The notes under the pieces are model-generated. The model did no database searches and had not been told where the DNA came from. It saw nothing but the letters and a program-made list of their open reading frames with translations. The translations under genes were made by a program, and so were the position numbers. From contig JAJRXX010000038.1 in the NCBI GenBank assembly GCA_024276075.1, forward strand, positions 40,563 to 104,562: DNA of 64,000 bases, written 5' to 3'. Source of the DNA: Planctomycetota bacterium. GTDB lineage: Bacteria; Planctomycetota; Phycisphaerae; Phycisphaerales; Phycisphaeraceae. Below are positions 1-9,612 of this stretch, one piece after another. The number at the start of each line of letters is the position of its first letter. Position 1 is the first letter of the stretch.

Positions 1-901
1 GAGGCCGGGCGGCCCAGTGCATCTTCTTCGCGAGCATGTCCCAGTAGCTTAGGTCCGGGTTGTGCACGAGTGTGAGCGTCTTGGGGTGTCGCCGGACAAA
101 GACCTGCTCATCAACGTTTAATTTAATAGGCACGCGGCCGTCGATTACAAGGGTCGTGCCTTCGTTGGCACGCTTGACACACACGCACGCGCAGTCGTTT
201 GAACTGATCACGATCGGGCGAAACGCCAAGCTGTGCGGGCAGATCGGCGTGATGCACATCGCATCACTGCCCGGGCTGACAATCGGGCCACCGGCACTGA
301 GGTTGTACGCGGTCGATCCGCTGGGCGTCGCGATGATGATCCCGTCCCCGGCGCTAGCGGTCACGCTGGTCTGCGTCGCGCTGGGATTGATCGTCAACTC
401 CCATTCGATCATCCGAAACGGTTCGCCCGCTGTCACCACCGCGTCGTTTAACGCCAACGCACTGAACTTGCACCCAGACTGATCAATATGGTCTACCCGA
501 CACGGCGCAGCACCGGCACCGAAGACCATCACCTCCAACACGAGCCGCTGACTCGTTCGGCAGCGTCCTGACGACACTAGCTCCCAGTGCCGGCGCAAGT
601 CGTCGAGGCTAAACTCAGCTAAGAACCCCAGCTTCCCGAAGTTCACGCCCACGATCGGTAGGCCTCGCGCCACCGCTGATCGAGCCAGCGCCAGCATCGT
701 CCCGTCACCGCCCAGGACCACCCCCAAGTCGGCCCGCGGCACCGCACCATCGTCTGCTGTGCCGTCGAGCTCATGGGCCTCGAGCTCCGCTACGATTTCC
801 GCGCGCTCTTCAAGCCACGGGCGTAGCTGGGCCAGCGCGCCGGTCACGGGCGGCTTCGCCTTATTCGCCAAAATAATCACACGGGTCGGGTTCGTTGCCA
901 T
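1..901 (-). CDS. nadK: NAD kinase (partial, 3' end beyond left edge)
   Basis: Phosphorylates NAD(H) to NADP(H) in the cytoplasm. The ATG lies at 899-901 on the minus strand and 300 codons are readable before the edge. Visible family marks are the GGDGT nucleotide-binding motif at residues 64-68 (VVLGGDGTML), then GVNFGKLGFLAEF, the conserved ALNDAVV segment, and a GGP-type loop in STAYNLSAGGPIV. The last visible residues (KKMHWAARP) resemble the normal C-terminal end of the family, so the stop codon is probably just outside the window. It is divergent from the dehydrogenase at 1106 with about 200 bp between. Identification is secure; only the extreme C terminus is missing. Confidence 0.93.
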   Translation of the reverse strand, partial: MATNPTRVIILANKAKPPVTGALAQLRPWLEERAEIVAELEAHELDGTADDGAVPRADLGVVLGGDGTMLALARSAVARGLPIVGVNFGKLGFLAEFSLDDLRRHWELVSSGRCRTSQRLVLEVMVFGAGAAPCRVDHIDQSGCKFSALALNDAVVTAGEPFRMIEWELTINPSATQTSVTASAGDGIIIATPSGSTAYNLSAGGPIVSPGSDAMCITPICPHSLAFRPIVISSNDCACVCVKRANEGTTLVIDGRVPIKLNVDEQVFVRRHPKTLTLVHNPDLSYWDMLAKKMHWAARP

Positions 902-1105
902 GGCGTAAAAGTGTACCCGCCAGGACCGACGACAAAAAATCACCCCGCCCCTGTCCCTACCCTTGCCCGCCTCACACCCGACACAATCCAAACGGTATAG
1001 TACAACCACGATGCGGCCGATAGACCCGATAAGCCGTCGATCCCAATCCGCCCAAGCGGTCGGCCAACAGACACCCGAAACACCCTATCAACGGAGCTTT
1101 CTGCA

Positions 1106-2080
1106 TTGCGTGCACTGGTATTCGACGGCCAAGAGCCCTCGCTCGACTCTAATCGCAAAGACCCCACCCTCGTTCCAAGCGAGGCGCTGATTCGGCCACT
1201 GCGCATGGGCGTCTGCGCGACCGATCTGGAAATCTGCCGCGGGTATATGGGCTTTACCGGCGTGCTGGGCCACGAATTCGTCGGCGTCGTCGAACAGGTC
1301 GGCAAGAAGGCTGACAAAGATTGGATCGACAAGCGCGTCGTGGGCAGTATCAACTGCGTCTGCGGCAAGTGCGACATGTGTCGAGGCGGTCTGCCCGAGC
1401 ACTGCCGTGACCGTACTGTCCTGGGCATCGCCGGGCGCGACGGCTGCTTTGCAGACGCATTCACCCTGCCTATTCGAAACCTTATCGAAGTCCCTCCTGG
1501 CATTGATGACGACCATGCGGTGTTTACCGAGCCGCTTGCTGCGGCGTACCAGATTATTCGGCAACTCACGATCGAAGGTCGGCCGTTTATCACTGTCCTG
1601 GGCGATGGGCGCCTGGGCCTGCTGTGCGCACAGGTCATGAGCCAGCTCAACGCCACGGTCCGCTGCGTGGGCAAGCACCCCGACAAGCTGGCACTGTGCG
1701 AAAAATGGGGTGTCAAGCACCGCCTGCTCGACGACGTGGGCCGGCGAGCCGATCAGGACATCGTCGTCGATTGCACCGGGTCAGCGACCGGCTTCGACAC
1801 CGCGGTGCGCATGGTCCGTCCACGGGGCAAGATCGTGCTCAAGACCACCGTTTCACCCGATAGTCAAAATCAACCGATCGACCTTTCGCCCCTCGTGGTC
1901 AATGAGATTCAGGTCATCGGCAGCCGCTGCGGGCCGTTTTCCGAAGCACTCGCAACACTGAGCGAGCAAAAGGTAGACGTCCTGAGCCTGATCTCACGTC
2001 GCGTCAAGCTCACCGACGCTGTCGACGCCCTACGCACCGCCGCCCAGCCCGACGTCATCAAGGTCCTGCTGGAACCGTAA
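1106..2080 (+). CDS. zinc-dependent alcohol/sugar dehydrogenase (MDR family)
   Basis: Medium-chain dehydrogenase, 324 aa, NAD(P)-dependent oxidation of an alcohol or sugar; the substrate cannot be read from sequence. The N-terminal GroES-like domain carries the catalytic-zinc ligands C37 and H56-E57 (GVLGHEFVG) and a structural-zinc set C86, C89, C92 and C100 (CGKCDMCRGG...HC). The Rossmann half holds TVLGDGRLGLL. The start is TTG, chosen because it begins MRALVFDG as in the family and has GGAG at about 1093-1096, nine bases upstream. The layout resembles glucose or threonine dehydrogenase-like planctomycete enzymes. The 3' end overlaps the convergent uppP gene by 23 bp, so the two transcripts are antisense at their tails. 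Confidence 0.88.
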   Translation: MRALVFDGQEPSLDSNRKDPTLVPSEALIRPLRMGVCATDLEICRGYMGFTGVLGHEFVGVVEQVGKKADKDWIDKRVVGSINCVCGKCDMCRGGLPEHCRDRTVLGIAGRDGCFADAFTLPIRNLIEVPPGIDDDHAVFTEPLAAAYQIIRQLTIEGRPFITVLGDGRLGLLCAQVMSQLNATVRCVGKHPDKLALCEKWGVKHRLLDDVGRRADQDIVVDCTGSATGFDTAVRMVRPRGKIVLKTTVSPDSQNQPIDLSPLVVNEIQVIGSRCGPFSEALATLSEQKVDVLSLISRRVKLTDAVDALRTAAQPDVIKVLLEP

Positions 2081-2909
2081 GCACGCCGCCCCATAGCAAC
2101 GCCCCTAGCAGCCCCGCCAGCACCAAGCGGTACCAGCCAAACGGCCCCAGCCCGTGTCGGGTGAGAAACGCCACAAACCACTTCACCGCCAGCGCCGCCG
2201 ACACTGTCGCCGACACAAATCCGATCAGCACCGGGCCAATTCCGATCATCTCCACCATCGCCTGACCGTCGCCCATGGCCTTATACCCCGTCGCGGCTGT
2301 CAATGTCACCAGCCCCAGCAGGAAGCTGAACTCCGCAGCAGCAGCAGGGTGCAGCCCCAGCATCATCGCCGCCACGATCGTCATCATCGATCGGCTCGTG
2401 CCCGGCCACATCGCCACGCACTGACCAAAACCAATCAACAGCGCAATCTTCCAATTAATGTAGTCCAGGTCGCGCCCGGCGTGTTCGTTCTTCGCCAGCC
2501 GTCGGCTGTACGCCACTGCAAGCATCAACCACGCACCGACAAACAGCGCGCCCACCACCGGCCACGGACCATTGAGGTACTGCTCGATCCGGTCATCGAG
2601 CAACGGCCCCAATACTGCAGCCGGCAGGAACGCGATCATAATATTAATTGCCAGACGTTTGCCCTGATCGTCTCGCCCCGCCAGTCCCCGCGTCATCTGC
2701 CCTACGCGCTTGCGATACAGCCCAAGCACCGCAGCGATCGCGCCCGCCTGAATCACGATATTAAATACATACACCGCTTGAGCCTGCTCGGGATTGCCCA
2801 TCAAACCCAGCAGCCACGATGTGATAATCAGGTGCCCCGTTGAGCTGACGGGCAGGTACTCCGTCACCCCCTCCACGATCCCCAGTACCAACGCCTCCCA
2901 CCAAGTCAT
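2058..2909 (-). CDS. uppP: undecaprenyl-diphosphatase UppP/BacA
   Basis: Inner-membrane enzyme that removes one phosphate from undecaprenyl diphosphate so that the lipid carrier of peptidoglycan and surface polysaccharide can be reused. 283 aa, close to the usual 265-290. The family motif EGVTEYLPVSSTGHLI is present near residues 14-29, and the second catalytic stretch GTSRSMMTI lies in the middle. Most of the rest is hydrophobic, consistent with about eight membrane helices. A purine-rich AAGGA precedes the ATG by eight bases. It is divergent from metH across 199 bp that hold a perfect palindrome. Its presence fits a cell wall or glycan made on a C55 carrier. Confidence 0.94.
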   Translation of the reverse strand: MTWWEALVLGIVEGVTEYLPVSSTGHLIITSWLLGLMGNPEQAQAVYVFNIVIQAGAIAAVLGLYRKRVGQMTRGLAGRDDQGKRLAINIMIAFLPAAVLGPLLDDRIEQYLNGPWPVVGALFVGAWLMLAVAYSRRLAKNEHAGRDLDYINWKIALLIGFGQCVAMWPGTSRSMMTIVAAMMLGLHPAAAAEFSFLLGLVTLTAATGYKAMGDGQAMVEMIGIGPVLIGFVSATVSAALAVKWFVAFLTRHGLGPFGWYRLVLAGLLGALLWGGVLTVPAGP

Positions 2910-2945
2910 CGCATCTGTCCTTACGTTAACCCTTTTGTAGTCCCA

Positions 2946-2967
2946 AGGTCGATAGTACTATCGACCT
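2946..2967. promoter_or_regulatory. 22-bp perfect palindrome between uppP and metH
   Basis: The 22 bases are fully self-complementary (half-site AGGTCGATAGT), centred between 2956 and 2957. There is no following T-run, so it does not look like an intrinsic terminator. Position, 37 bp upstream of uppP and about 140 bp upstream of metH, suits an operator for a dimeric regulator acting on one or both divergent genes. The word GTCCCAAG occurs on both sides of it (about 2940 and 2974), and a smaller hairpin ATCCG-GATAAA-CGGAT lies at 3048-3063 nearer metH. No known SAM, SAH or cobalamin riboswitch was recognised. The function is inferred. Confidence 0.5.
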
Positions 2968-3108
2968 GCCCGCGTCCCAAGCGTGAGGCTTATACCTTGG
3001 TAGGTACAGGTGTTGCCTTGATGGGACGGGTTTAATAACATCTATCAATCCGGATAAACGGATAGTCAATATTCCTTTCGTAGATTTCCGCAGTCACGAG
3101 AAGCGTTT

Positions 3109-6100
3109 ATGAGCCGATTCACCGACCAACTAGCCAAGCGTGTGCTGTTCCTCGACGGGGCGATGGGGACGAGCATCCACAACCTCGACCTCGATCTGGA
3201 GAAGGACTACCTCGGCAAGGAAAATTGCACCGAGATACTCGTCCAGACCCGCCCCGAAGCGATCCAAGCGATCCACGAATCGTTCCTGGCTATCGGTTCC
3301 GACGGCGTCGAGACCGACACCTTCGGTGCGAACAAGCTCGTACTCGCTGAGTTCGACCTCGCCGATCAGGCCTATCAGCTCAACAAGACTGCTGCCGAGG
3401 TCGCGCGTGCTGCCTGTGACAAATTATCTTCTGACGACAAACCTCGGTTCGCTATCGGCTCAATCGGTCCTGGCACCAAGCTGCTGACCTTGGGCAACAC
3501 CGACTGGGACACCATGCTCGACAGCTACCGCGAGCAGGTGCGTGGCTTGGTCGATGGCGGTGCGGACGTTCTGCTAATCGAGACCGCTCAGGATTTGCTT
3601 CAGGTCAAGTGCGCCATCAACGCCTGCCTCGCCGGGCTCGACGATTGTAAAAAGACGGCTCAAGACATCCCGATCATGGTCCAAGTCACCATCGAGACGA
3701 CCGGCACCATGCTCCTGGGCACCGAGATCGCCGCCGCAGCTGCTGCGCTGGCGCCGTTTCCGATCCTGTCACTAGGGCTCAACTGCGCCACCGGCCCCAC
3801 CGAGATGATCGAACACGTCCAGTGGCTATCGAAGCACTGGGACCGCCGGATCAGCGTATTGCCAAACGCCGGACTACCCCTGCTCGTCGAGGGGCGCACC
3901 GAATACCCGCTCAAGCCCGGGCCTTTCGCTAAGGCTGTGGCGCGATTCGTCGATGAGTTCGGCGTCGATATCGTCGGCGGTTGTTGCGGCACCACACCCG
4001 AGCACATCGCCGCGGTGGTCGAGACGATCGGCCAGCGCCCACCCGCCCCTATCACCAAAGACCCGCCCAAGCCCGCCTGCACCTCGCTTTACAGCCCGGT
4101 CGATTACCGACAAGACACGTCGATCCTCAATATCGGCGAACGCACCAACGCCTCGGGTTCGCGCGCGTTTAAGCGCATGCTCGAAGCCGAGGACTGGGAC
4201 GCCATGGTCAGCCTTGCACGCCAACAGACACGCGAAGGCTCGCACGTGATTGATATCAACGTCGACTACGCCGGCCGGGACAACGCCGCCGACATGGCGC
4301 ACCTCGTGCACCTATTCGTTCGTCAGGTCAACGCACCGCTCATGCTCGACAGCACTCAGGCACGCAATATCGAAGCGGGCCTGAAGAACTCGGCAGGCAA
4401 GTGCATCATCAACTCCGCCAACCTCGAAGACGGCGAGGAAAAATTCGCAGAACTCTGCCGCATCGCCAAGACCTACGGTGCTGCGCTGGTCATGGGCTGT
4501 ATCGACGAGGACCCCGAAGAGGCCATGGCACGCACCGCTGATCGTAAGATCGCCATCGCCAAGCGTATGCACGACCTAGCTGTGAACAAGCATGGCCTGT
4601 CGCCTCAGGACATCTTTTTCGACCCGCTCGTCTTGCCGATCTCGACCGGCATGGATAAGGACCGCGCCAGTGCGCTCGAATTGATCGAGGGCGTGCGCCG
4701 CATTGCTAAGGAACTGCCCCTGTGCCAGATCACCGCGGGACTGTCGAACGTCAGCTTCGGGCTCAAGCCCGCAGCGAGGCAGGTCCTCAACAGCATCTTG
4801 CTACACGAATTAATCAATGCTGGCCTAACCAGCGCCATCCTCCATGCCTCGAAGATACTCCCACGCAACAAGATCGACGACCCGCTCTGGGACGCAGCGT
4901 TGGCCCTGATCTACAACCGCCCTCCGGCTTCGCCCGTTACGCTCAACGACGGTTCGCAGACGACCGATCCGCTGCAGATTTTCGTCGACCTGTTCCCGGA
5001 CGATGCCACCACGCAGTCGGCAGTTAAACAGGACATTACCGAACTGCCGCTCGAAGAGCGTCTCCAAAAGTACATCATCGACGGCGAAAAACAGGGACTC
5101 GTCGACACACTCGAAGAGGCGTTGAAAAAATACACCGCGATAGAGATCGTCAACGACCACCTGTTAGCCGGCATGAAAGTCGTCGGCGAGTTGTTCGGCT
5201 CGGGCCAAATGCAATTGCCGTTTGTGCTCCAATCCGCTGAGGTCATGAAGATGGCCGTGGCGCACCTTGAGCAGTACATGGAGAAAGCTGAAGGCCAATC
5301 CAAGGGCTCGATCGTCCTGGCCACCGTCAAGGGCGACGTGCACGACATCGGCAAAAACCTAGTCGATATCATCCTCTCCAATAACGGGTACAAGGTCGTC
5401 AACCTCGGCATCAAGCAGCCGATCTCGACCATCATCGCCGCCTGGCGCGAGCATAAATCCGACGCCATCGGCCTCTCGGGATTACTCGTTAAATCCGTCA
5501 ACGTCATGGAGGAAAACCTCAACGAGCTCAATACCCAGGGCATCGAGGTCCCACTACTTCTGGGCGGCGCAGCGCTATCACGCCACTACTGTGAGAGCCA
5601 CCTGCGGACGGTCTACACCGGCAACGTCTACCACGGGCGCGACGCGTTCGAGGGCCTGCGCATCATGGACCACCTCGTCGGGGGCAAGCTCGACGACCTA
5701 AACCACGAGATCGCCGAGCGCCTCGACAAACGTGCCGACACCGACAAAAAACTCGCCGCCATGGCCAAAAAGCAGCAGGCCCAATCCGCCGCAGAGGGCA
5801 CCGTCACGCGATCCGACGTGGCGACCGATATCGACGTTCCCTCGCCACCGTTTTGGGGTAGCCGCGTCGTCGAGACCCTGCCGATCGATGAGGTCTACCC
5901 GTTTATCAATAAGATCGCCTTGTATCGCGGTCAGTGGCAGTTCAAAAAGGGCAAGCTCAGCGACAGCGACTACCAAGCCCAGATCGAAGACGACGTCGAT
6001 CCGATCTTCAATCGCCTAGCTGCGCAGTGTCGCGACGAGGCGATCCTCGAGCCCAAGGTCGTCTACGGCTACTTCCCTTGCGCCACCGACGGCGACGACC

Positions 6101-6630
6101 TAATCGTCTACGATCCCGATCAGCACGACCGTGAGATCGAGCGGTTTACCTTCCCGCGTCAGCCGAACCGGAAACACCTGTGCATCAGCGATTTTTTCCG
6201 CCCCGTCGACTCGGGTCAGAAAGACGTGCTGGGGCTGACGTGCGTCACCGTGGGGCACGAGGTCAGCAAACGCGCACGCGTGCTGTTCGAAGCCAACAAT
6301 TACGCCGAGTATCTCTACCTCCACGGCTTCGGCGTCGAATGCGCCGAGGCGCTAGCTGAACTGTGGCACAAACGCATGCGGCAAGAGCTGGGCACCGCGG
6401 GCGACGACAGCCCCAAGGTCCGCGAGCTGTTCACCCAGCACTACCGTGGTAGCCGATACAGTTTTGGGTATCCCGCCTGCCCCGACATGAGCGACCAGGA
6501 AAAGCTATTCCGCCTGCTCGAGCCGGGTCGTATCGGTTGTGTGCTCACCGAGAATTGGCAAATCGACCCCGAACAGTCGACCAGCGCCCTCGTCGTGCAC
6601 CACCCCGAAGCCAAGTACTTTAATGTGTGA
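3109..6630 (+). CDS. metH: cobalamin-dependent methionine synthase
   Basis: Transfers a methyl group from 5-methyltetrahydrofolate through methylcobalamin to homocysteine, giving methionine. 1173 aa, near the usual 1150-1230. Domains in order: homocysteine/zinc domain (about 1-320, with the zinc cysteines in GLNCATGP and GGCCGTTPEH); pterin-binding domain (about 335-610, INIGERTNASGSRAFK); B12 cap and B12-binding domain (about 650-880, with DVHDIGKN, where H745 is the lower cobalt ligand); SAM-dependent reactivation domain (about 920-1173, GYPACPD). All modules are present and no frameshift is seen. It is transcribed alone. The palindrome upstream may be its operator. Confidence 0.97.
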   Translation: MSRFTDQLAKRVLFLDGAMGTSIHNLDLDLEKDYLGKENCTEILVQTRPEAIQAIHESFLAIGSDGVETDTFGANKLVLAEFDLADQAYQLNKTAAEVARAACDKLSSDDKPRFAIGSIGPGTKLLTLGNTDWDTMLDSYREQVRGLVDGGADVLLIETAQDLLQVKCAINACLAGLDDCKKTAQDIPIMVQVTIETTGTMLLGTEIAAAAAALAPFPILSLGLNCATGPTEMIEHVQWLSKHWDRRISVLPNAGLPLLVEGRTEYPLKPGPFAKAVARFVDEFGVDIVGGCCGTTPEHIAAVVETIGQRPPAPITKDPPKPACTSLYSPVDYRQDTSILNIGERTNASGSRAFKRMLEAEDWDAMVSLARQQTREGSHVIDINVDYAGRDNAADMAHLVHLFVRQVNAPLMLDSTQARNIEAGLKNSAGKCIINSANLEDGEEKFAELCRIAKTYGAALVMGCIDEDPEEAMARTADRKIAIAKRMHDLAVNKHGLSPQDIFFDPLVLPISTGMDKDRASALELIEGVRRIAKELPLCQITAGLSNVSFGLKPAARQVLNSILLHELINAGLTSAILHASKILPRNKIDDPLWDAALALIYNRPPASPVTLNDGSQTTDPLQIFVDLFPDDATTQSAVKQDITELPLEERLQKYIIDGEKQGLVDTLEEALKKYTAIEIVNDHLLAGMKVVGELFGSGQMQLPFVLQSAEVMKMAVAHLEQYMEKAEGQSKGSIVLATVKGDVHDIGKNLVDIILSNNGYKVVNLGIKQPISTIIAAWREHKSDAIGLSGLLVKSVNVMEENLNELNTQGIEVPLLLGGAALSRHYCESHLRTVYTGNVYHGRDAFEGLRIMDHLVGGKLDDLNHEIAERLDKRADTDKKLAAMAKKQQAQSAAEGTVTRSDVATDIDVPSPPFWGSRVVETLPIDEVYPFINKIALYRGQWQFKKGKLSDSDYQAQIEDDVDPIFNRLAAQCRDEAILEPKVVYGYFPCATDGDDLIVYDPDQHDREIERFTFPRQPNRKHLCISDFFRPVDSGQKDVLGLTCVTVGHEVSKRARVLFEANNYAEYLYLHGFGVECAEALAELWHKRMRQELGTAGDDSPKVRELFTQHYRGSRYSFGYPACPDMSDQEKLFRLLEPGRIGCVLTENWQIDPEQSTSALVVHHPEAKYFNV

Positions 6631-6660
6631 TGCACAGCGTCGAATACCTTTACCAGGTAA

Positions 6661-7776
6661 TCACGCAGCACTGCCGCTAAGCACAGGTAACGGGTGATCT
6701 TTCCCGTTCTTCTTTTGCTCGTGTTGCTTCTCTTCGAGCTTTGCAGCAGCAGCCGGGTTAGCATACGTGCTGAAAACCATCGCTTTGAGCGTGCCCCATA
6801 GTCCGCCGAAGCTCGCAAACGTGTGATCCACAGCCGTCGGCTCATACCCGCAGTGCACCATGCAGTCCTGGCACTTGGGGTTTCCCGACGCCCGGCCGTA
6901 GCTGTTCCAATCTGTGTCGTCGAGCAATTCCTGAAACGTATCGACGTACCCGTCTTGCAATAGGTAACACGGCTTTTGCCAACCGAACATGTTGTACGTC
7001 GGGTTGCCCCAAGGCGTACACTCGTAGTCGCGTTTGCCCATCAGGAACTCGAGAAACAGCGGCGACTGGTTAAAGTTCCAGCGCTTCTTGCGGTTGCTGA
7101 GGATCGTCTCAAATAGCTCGTGCGTCTGCTGCCGCCGCAGGAAGTGCTCTTGATCCGGGGCCTTCTCGTAGCTGTACCCCGGGCTGACCATCATCCCCTC
7201 GACGCCCAGGTCGGTCATGTCGTCGAAGTATTGCCTGGCGGCAGCGGGATTACCCCCGTCGAACAGCGTCATGTTCGTCGTCACCCGGAAGCCTCGCTTG
7301 ACCGCTTCGCTGATCGCCTCGGCAGCGACGTCATACGTCCCCTCTCGGCAGACCGCAAAATCGTGATGCTCCTTTGTGCCGTCCATGTGTACGCTAAACG
7401 TCAAATACTTGCTGGGCGTGAACAGGTCGAGCTTATCTTTGAGCAGCAGCGCGTTGGTGCACAGGTAGATGTACTTGCGCCGTTCGACGAGTCCACGCAC
7501 AATTTCGTCGATCTGCGGGTGCATCAGCGGCTCACCGCCGGGAATGCTCACCATTGGCGTCCCGCACTCGTCGACCGCCTTGAAGCACTGCTCGGGTGTG
7601 AGTTGCTGCTTGAGGATGTGTGCGGGGTACTGGATTTTTCCGCAGCCCGCGCAGGCCAGGTTGCACCGAAACAACGGCTCGAGCATCAGGACCAGCGGGT
7701 ACCGCTTTTTGCCCCGCAGCTTCTGCTTCACGACGTACGACGCCACGGTCCACATCTGGGAGATCGGCACGGCCAT
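6661..7776 (-). CDS. hpnH: adenosyl-hopene transferase HpnH (radical SAM)
   Basis: Radical SAM enzyme that joins a 5'-deoxyadenosyl group to diploptene, the first step of making extended C35 hopanoids. 371 aa, the normal length. The N terminus MAVPISQMWTVASYVVKQKL is characteristic, followed by the cluster-binding C38-x3-C42-x2-C45 (CNLACAGC) and GGEPLMHP. The C-terminal half contains CTPWGNPTYN and a CQDCMVHCGYEP segment typical of HpnH. No squalene-hopene cyclase or other hpn gene is in the window, so the hopanoid genes are dispersed. The gene is convergent with metH (30 bp between stops) and divergent from gatB. Confidence 0.95.
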   Translation of the reverse strand: MAVPISQMWTVASYVVKQKLRGKKRYPLVLMLEPLFRCNLACAGCGKIQYPAHILKQQLTPEQCFKAVDECGTPMVSIPGGEPLMHPQIDEIVRGLVERRKYIYLCTNALLLKDKLDLFTPSKYLTFSVHMDGTKEHHDFAVCREGTYDVAAEAISEAVKRGFRVTTNMTLFDGGNPAAARQYFDDMTDLGVEGMMVSPGYSYEKAPDQEHFLRRQQTHELFETILSNRKKRWNFNQSPLFLEFLMGKRDYECTPWGNPTYNMFGWQKPCYLLQDGYVDTFQELLDDTDWNSYGRASGNPKCQDCMVHCGYEPTAVDHTFASFGGLWGTLKAMVFSTYANPAAAAKLEEKQHEQKKNGKDHPLPVLSGSAA

Positions 7777-7977
7777 ACAACTAGGTCCTTGTAATCTTCA
7801 ATAACGTCACGTTCCGCCGTTGCTTAACTGGGCAAGTTATCTGCCTGCTGCGGCCCGCACGAATTATTATAGTAGTTTATCCATGCCCCCGAGCAAGCCT
7901 GGCCCACTCGACAAATACTATTCTACTACAATGGCATACTGAATTTACGATAATAACTGTGCCAAGGATTCGAAAAT

Positions 7978-9558
7978 ATGATCGCACCCGACCCAGAGAA
8001 CACCCCAACGACCCCAGCCACCGCGACGACCGTCCCAACCGTCGCCGACGGTATAAAGACACAACTCGTGGTCGGCATGGAGGTCCACGTCCAACTCGCC
8101 ACCCGGACCAAGATGTTCACCGGTGCCCCGAACGTCGCCTGGCCGGACAATTACGACGCCCAGCCCAATACCCTGTGCGACCCCGTGGTCCTGGGCATGC
8201 CAGGCGTCTTGCCGGTGATCAACAAGCAGGCGGTAGAGATGTCCATGCTCGTGGGCTTGGCGCTGGGCTGTAAGATCGCCCGCCAAACCAAGTGGGACCG
8301 CAAGAGCTACTACTACCCCGACCTGCCAAAAAATTATCAGATCAGCCAATACGATCAGCCCCTGTGCGCCGACGGGCAGATCGACATCCCCGCTAGCGAC
8401 GAGCCGGATGCGCCGCTCAAGACCATCCGGATCATCCGCGCACACCTTGAGGAGGACGCGGGCAAGCTGCTGCACGAAGCGCCGGGGGGCATCAAAATCG
8501 ACCACTCCATCGTCGACCTCAACCGTGCGGGCACACCGCTGCTTGAGATCGTCACCCACCCCGACCTGGACACCCCCGAACAAGTCGTCATCTTCGCGCA
8601 AACATTACGCAACATCTGCCGAACCCTGGGCGTCACCGAAGGGATCATGCAGAAGGGGCACATGCGGTTCGAGCCGAATATCAACGTGGTCATTGAAAAG
8701 GACGGGCAGACCTACAAGACCCCCATCGTCGAGATCAAGAATCTTAATAGCTTCAAAGCCCTCTACGGTGCAGTCAGCTATGAGTACCGGCGTCAGGTCG
8801 ACGATTGGCTGCAGACCGGCATCGTCATGAAATCCGGCTCCAAAAGCACACGCGGCTGGGACGATGTCAATCTGGTCACCCTCCTTCAACGTGAAAAGGA
8901 AGAAGCCCACGACTACCGCTACTTCCCCGACCCCGACCTGGTGCCCCTGGTCATCGACGATGCCTGGATCGACCGGATCAAGCCCCTGCTATCCGAGTTA
9001 CCCCTCCAGCGGCACAAACGCTACGTCGAGCAACTCGGGCTGAATGCAAAGGACGCAAGCGCCATCATCGACGAGCCAAAGGTTGCTGCGTTCTTTGAGG
9101 AGGTGCTCACCACCGGCGTCGACCCCAAGCGTGCCGCGGCCATGCTCCTGAATTACGGCGCCAAGCGAGCCAACGAACAGTCCTGCCTGATCTCGGAGTT
9201 GGGTATCACACCCACACAGATCAAGAGCATCGCCGACCTCACAGCCGCGGACAAGATTGGTTCATCCGCAGCCGACGAGTTGTTCGGACACTGCTGCGAA
9301 CCCGGCAATCAAAGCAAATCACCTGATGCGCTGGCCCAAGAGCACGGCTTGCTACAGGTCAGCGACACCGGCGCACTCGAAGGGTTCATCGACGAGGTCC
9401 TAGCCAACCCTAAAAACGCCAAGATCATCGACGACATCAAAAACGGCAAGGACAAAGCCATCGGCGCCCTGCTTGGCCAAGTCATGAAGCTCAGCAAGGG
9501 CCAAGCCAACCCAAAAGTCGTCGGGGACCTCATCAAGCAAAAGGTACGCGGCGGCTGA
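7978..9558 (+). CDS. gatB: Asp-tRNA(Asn)/Glu-tRNA(Gln) amidotransferase subunit B
   Basis: Subunit B of the GatCAB complex, which phosphorylates and amidates mischarged Glu-tRNA(Gln) or Asp-tRNA(Asn). 526 aa, slightly longer than the usual 475-500 because of a Thr/Ala/Pro-rich N-terminal extension of about 25 residues before QLVVGMEVHVQLATRTKMF. The kinase domain shows KSYYYPDLPKNYQISQYD and GKLLHE, and the C-terminal GatB/Yqey tRNA-binding domain ends with ALLGQVMKLSKGQANP. A ribosome-binding AAGGA lies upstream of the ATG. gatA and gatC are not adjacent, so the complex is encoded at separate loci. Confidence 0.96.
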   Translation: MIAPDPENTPTTPATATTVPTVADGIKTQLVVGMEVHVQLATRTKMFTGAPNVAWPDNYDAQPNTLCDPVVLGMPGVLPVINKQAVEMSMLVGLALGCKIARQTKWDRKSYYYPDLPKNYQISQYDQPLCADGQIDIPASDEPDAPLKTIRIIRAHLEEDAGKLLHEAPGGIKIDHSIVDLNRAGTPLLEIVTHPDLDTPEQVVIFAQTLRNICRTLGVTEGIMQKGHMRFEPNINVVIEKDGQTYKTPIVEIKNLNSFKALYGAVSYEYRRQVDDWLQTGIVMKSGSKSTRGWDDVNLVTLLQREKEEAHDYRYFPDPDLVPLVIDDAWIDRIKPLLSELPLQRHKRYVEQLGLNAKDASAIIDEPKVAAFFEEVLTTGVDPKRAAAMLLNYGAKRANEQSCLISELGITPTQIKSIADLTAADKIGSSAADELFGHCCEPGNQSKSPDALAQEHGLLQVSDTGALEGFIDEVLANPKNAKIIDDIKNGKDKAIGALLGQVMKLSKGQANPKVVGDLIKQKVRGG

Positions 9559-9612
9559 TATGCCCGGTTGGTGACCGCTTTAACATTTAGACCACTCGCC
9601 GCTGGTCACATC

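Noticed and set aside
940..1720. Long open frames opposite the alcohol dehydrogenase
   Set aside because: They are antisense to a well-supported gene; third-position G/C bias in such DNA produces long mirror frames.
2990..3108. Possible SAM, SAH or cobalamin riboswitch before metH
   Set aside because: No B12 box, no SAM-I core and no SAH pattern could be made out; only simple hairpins were found.
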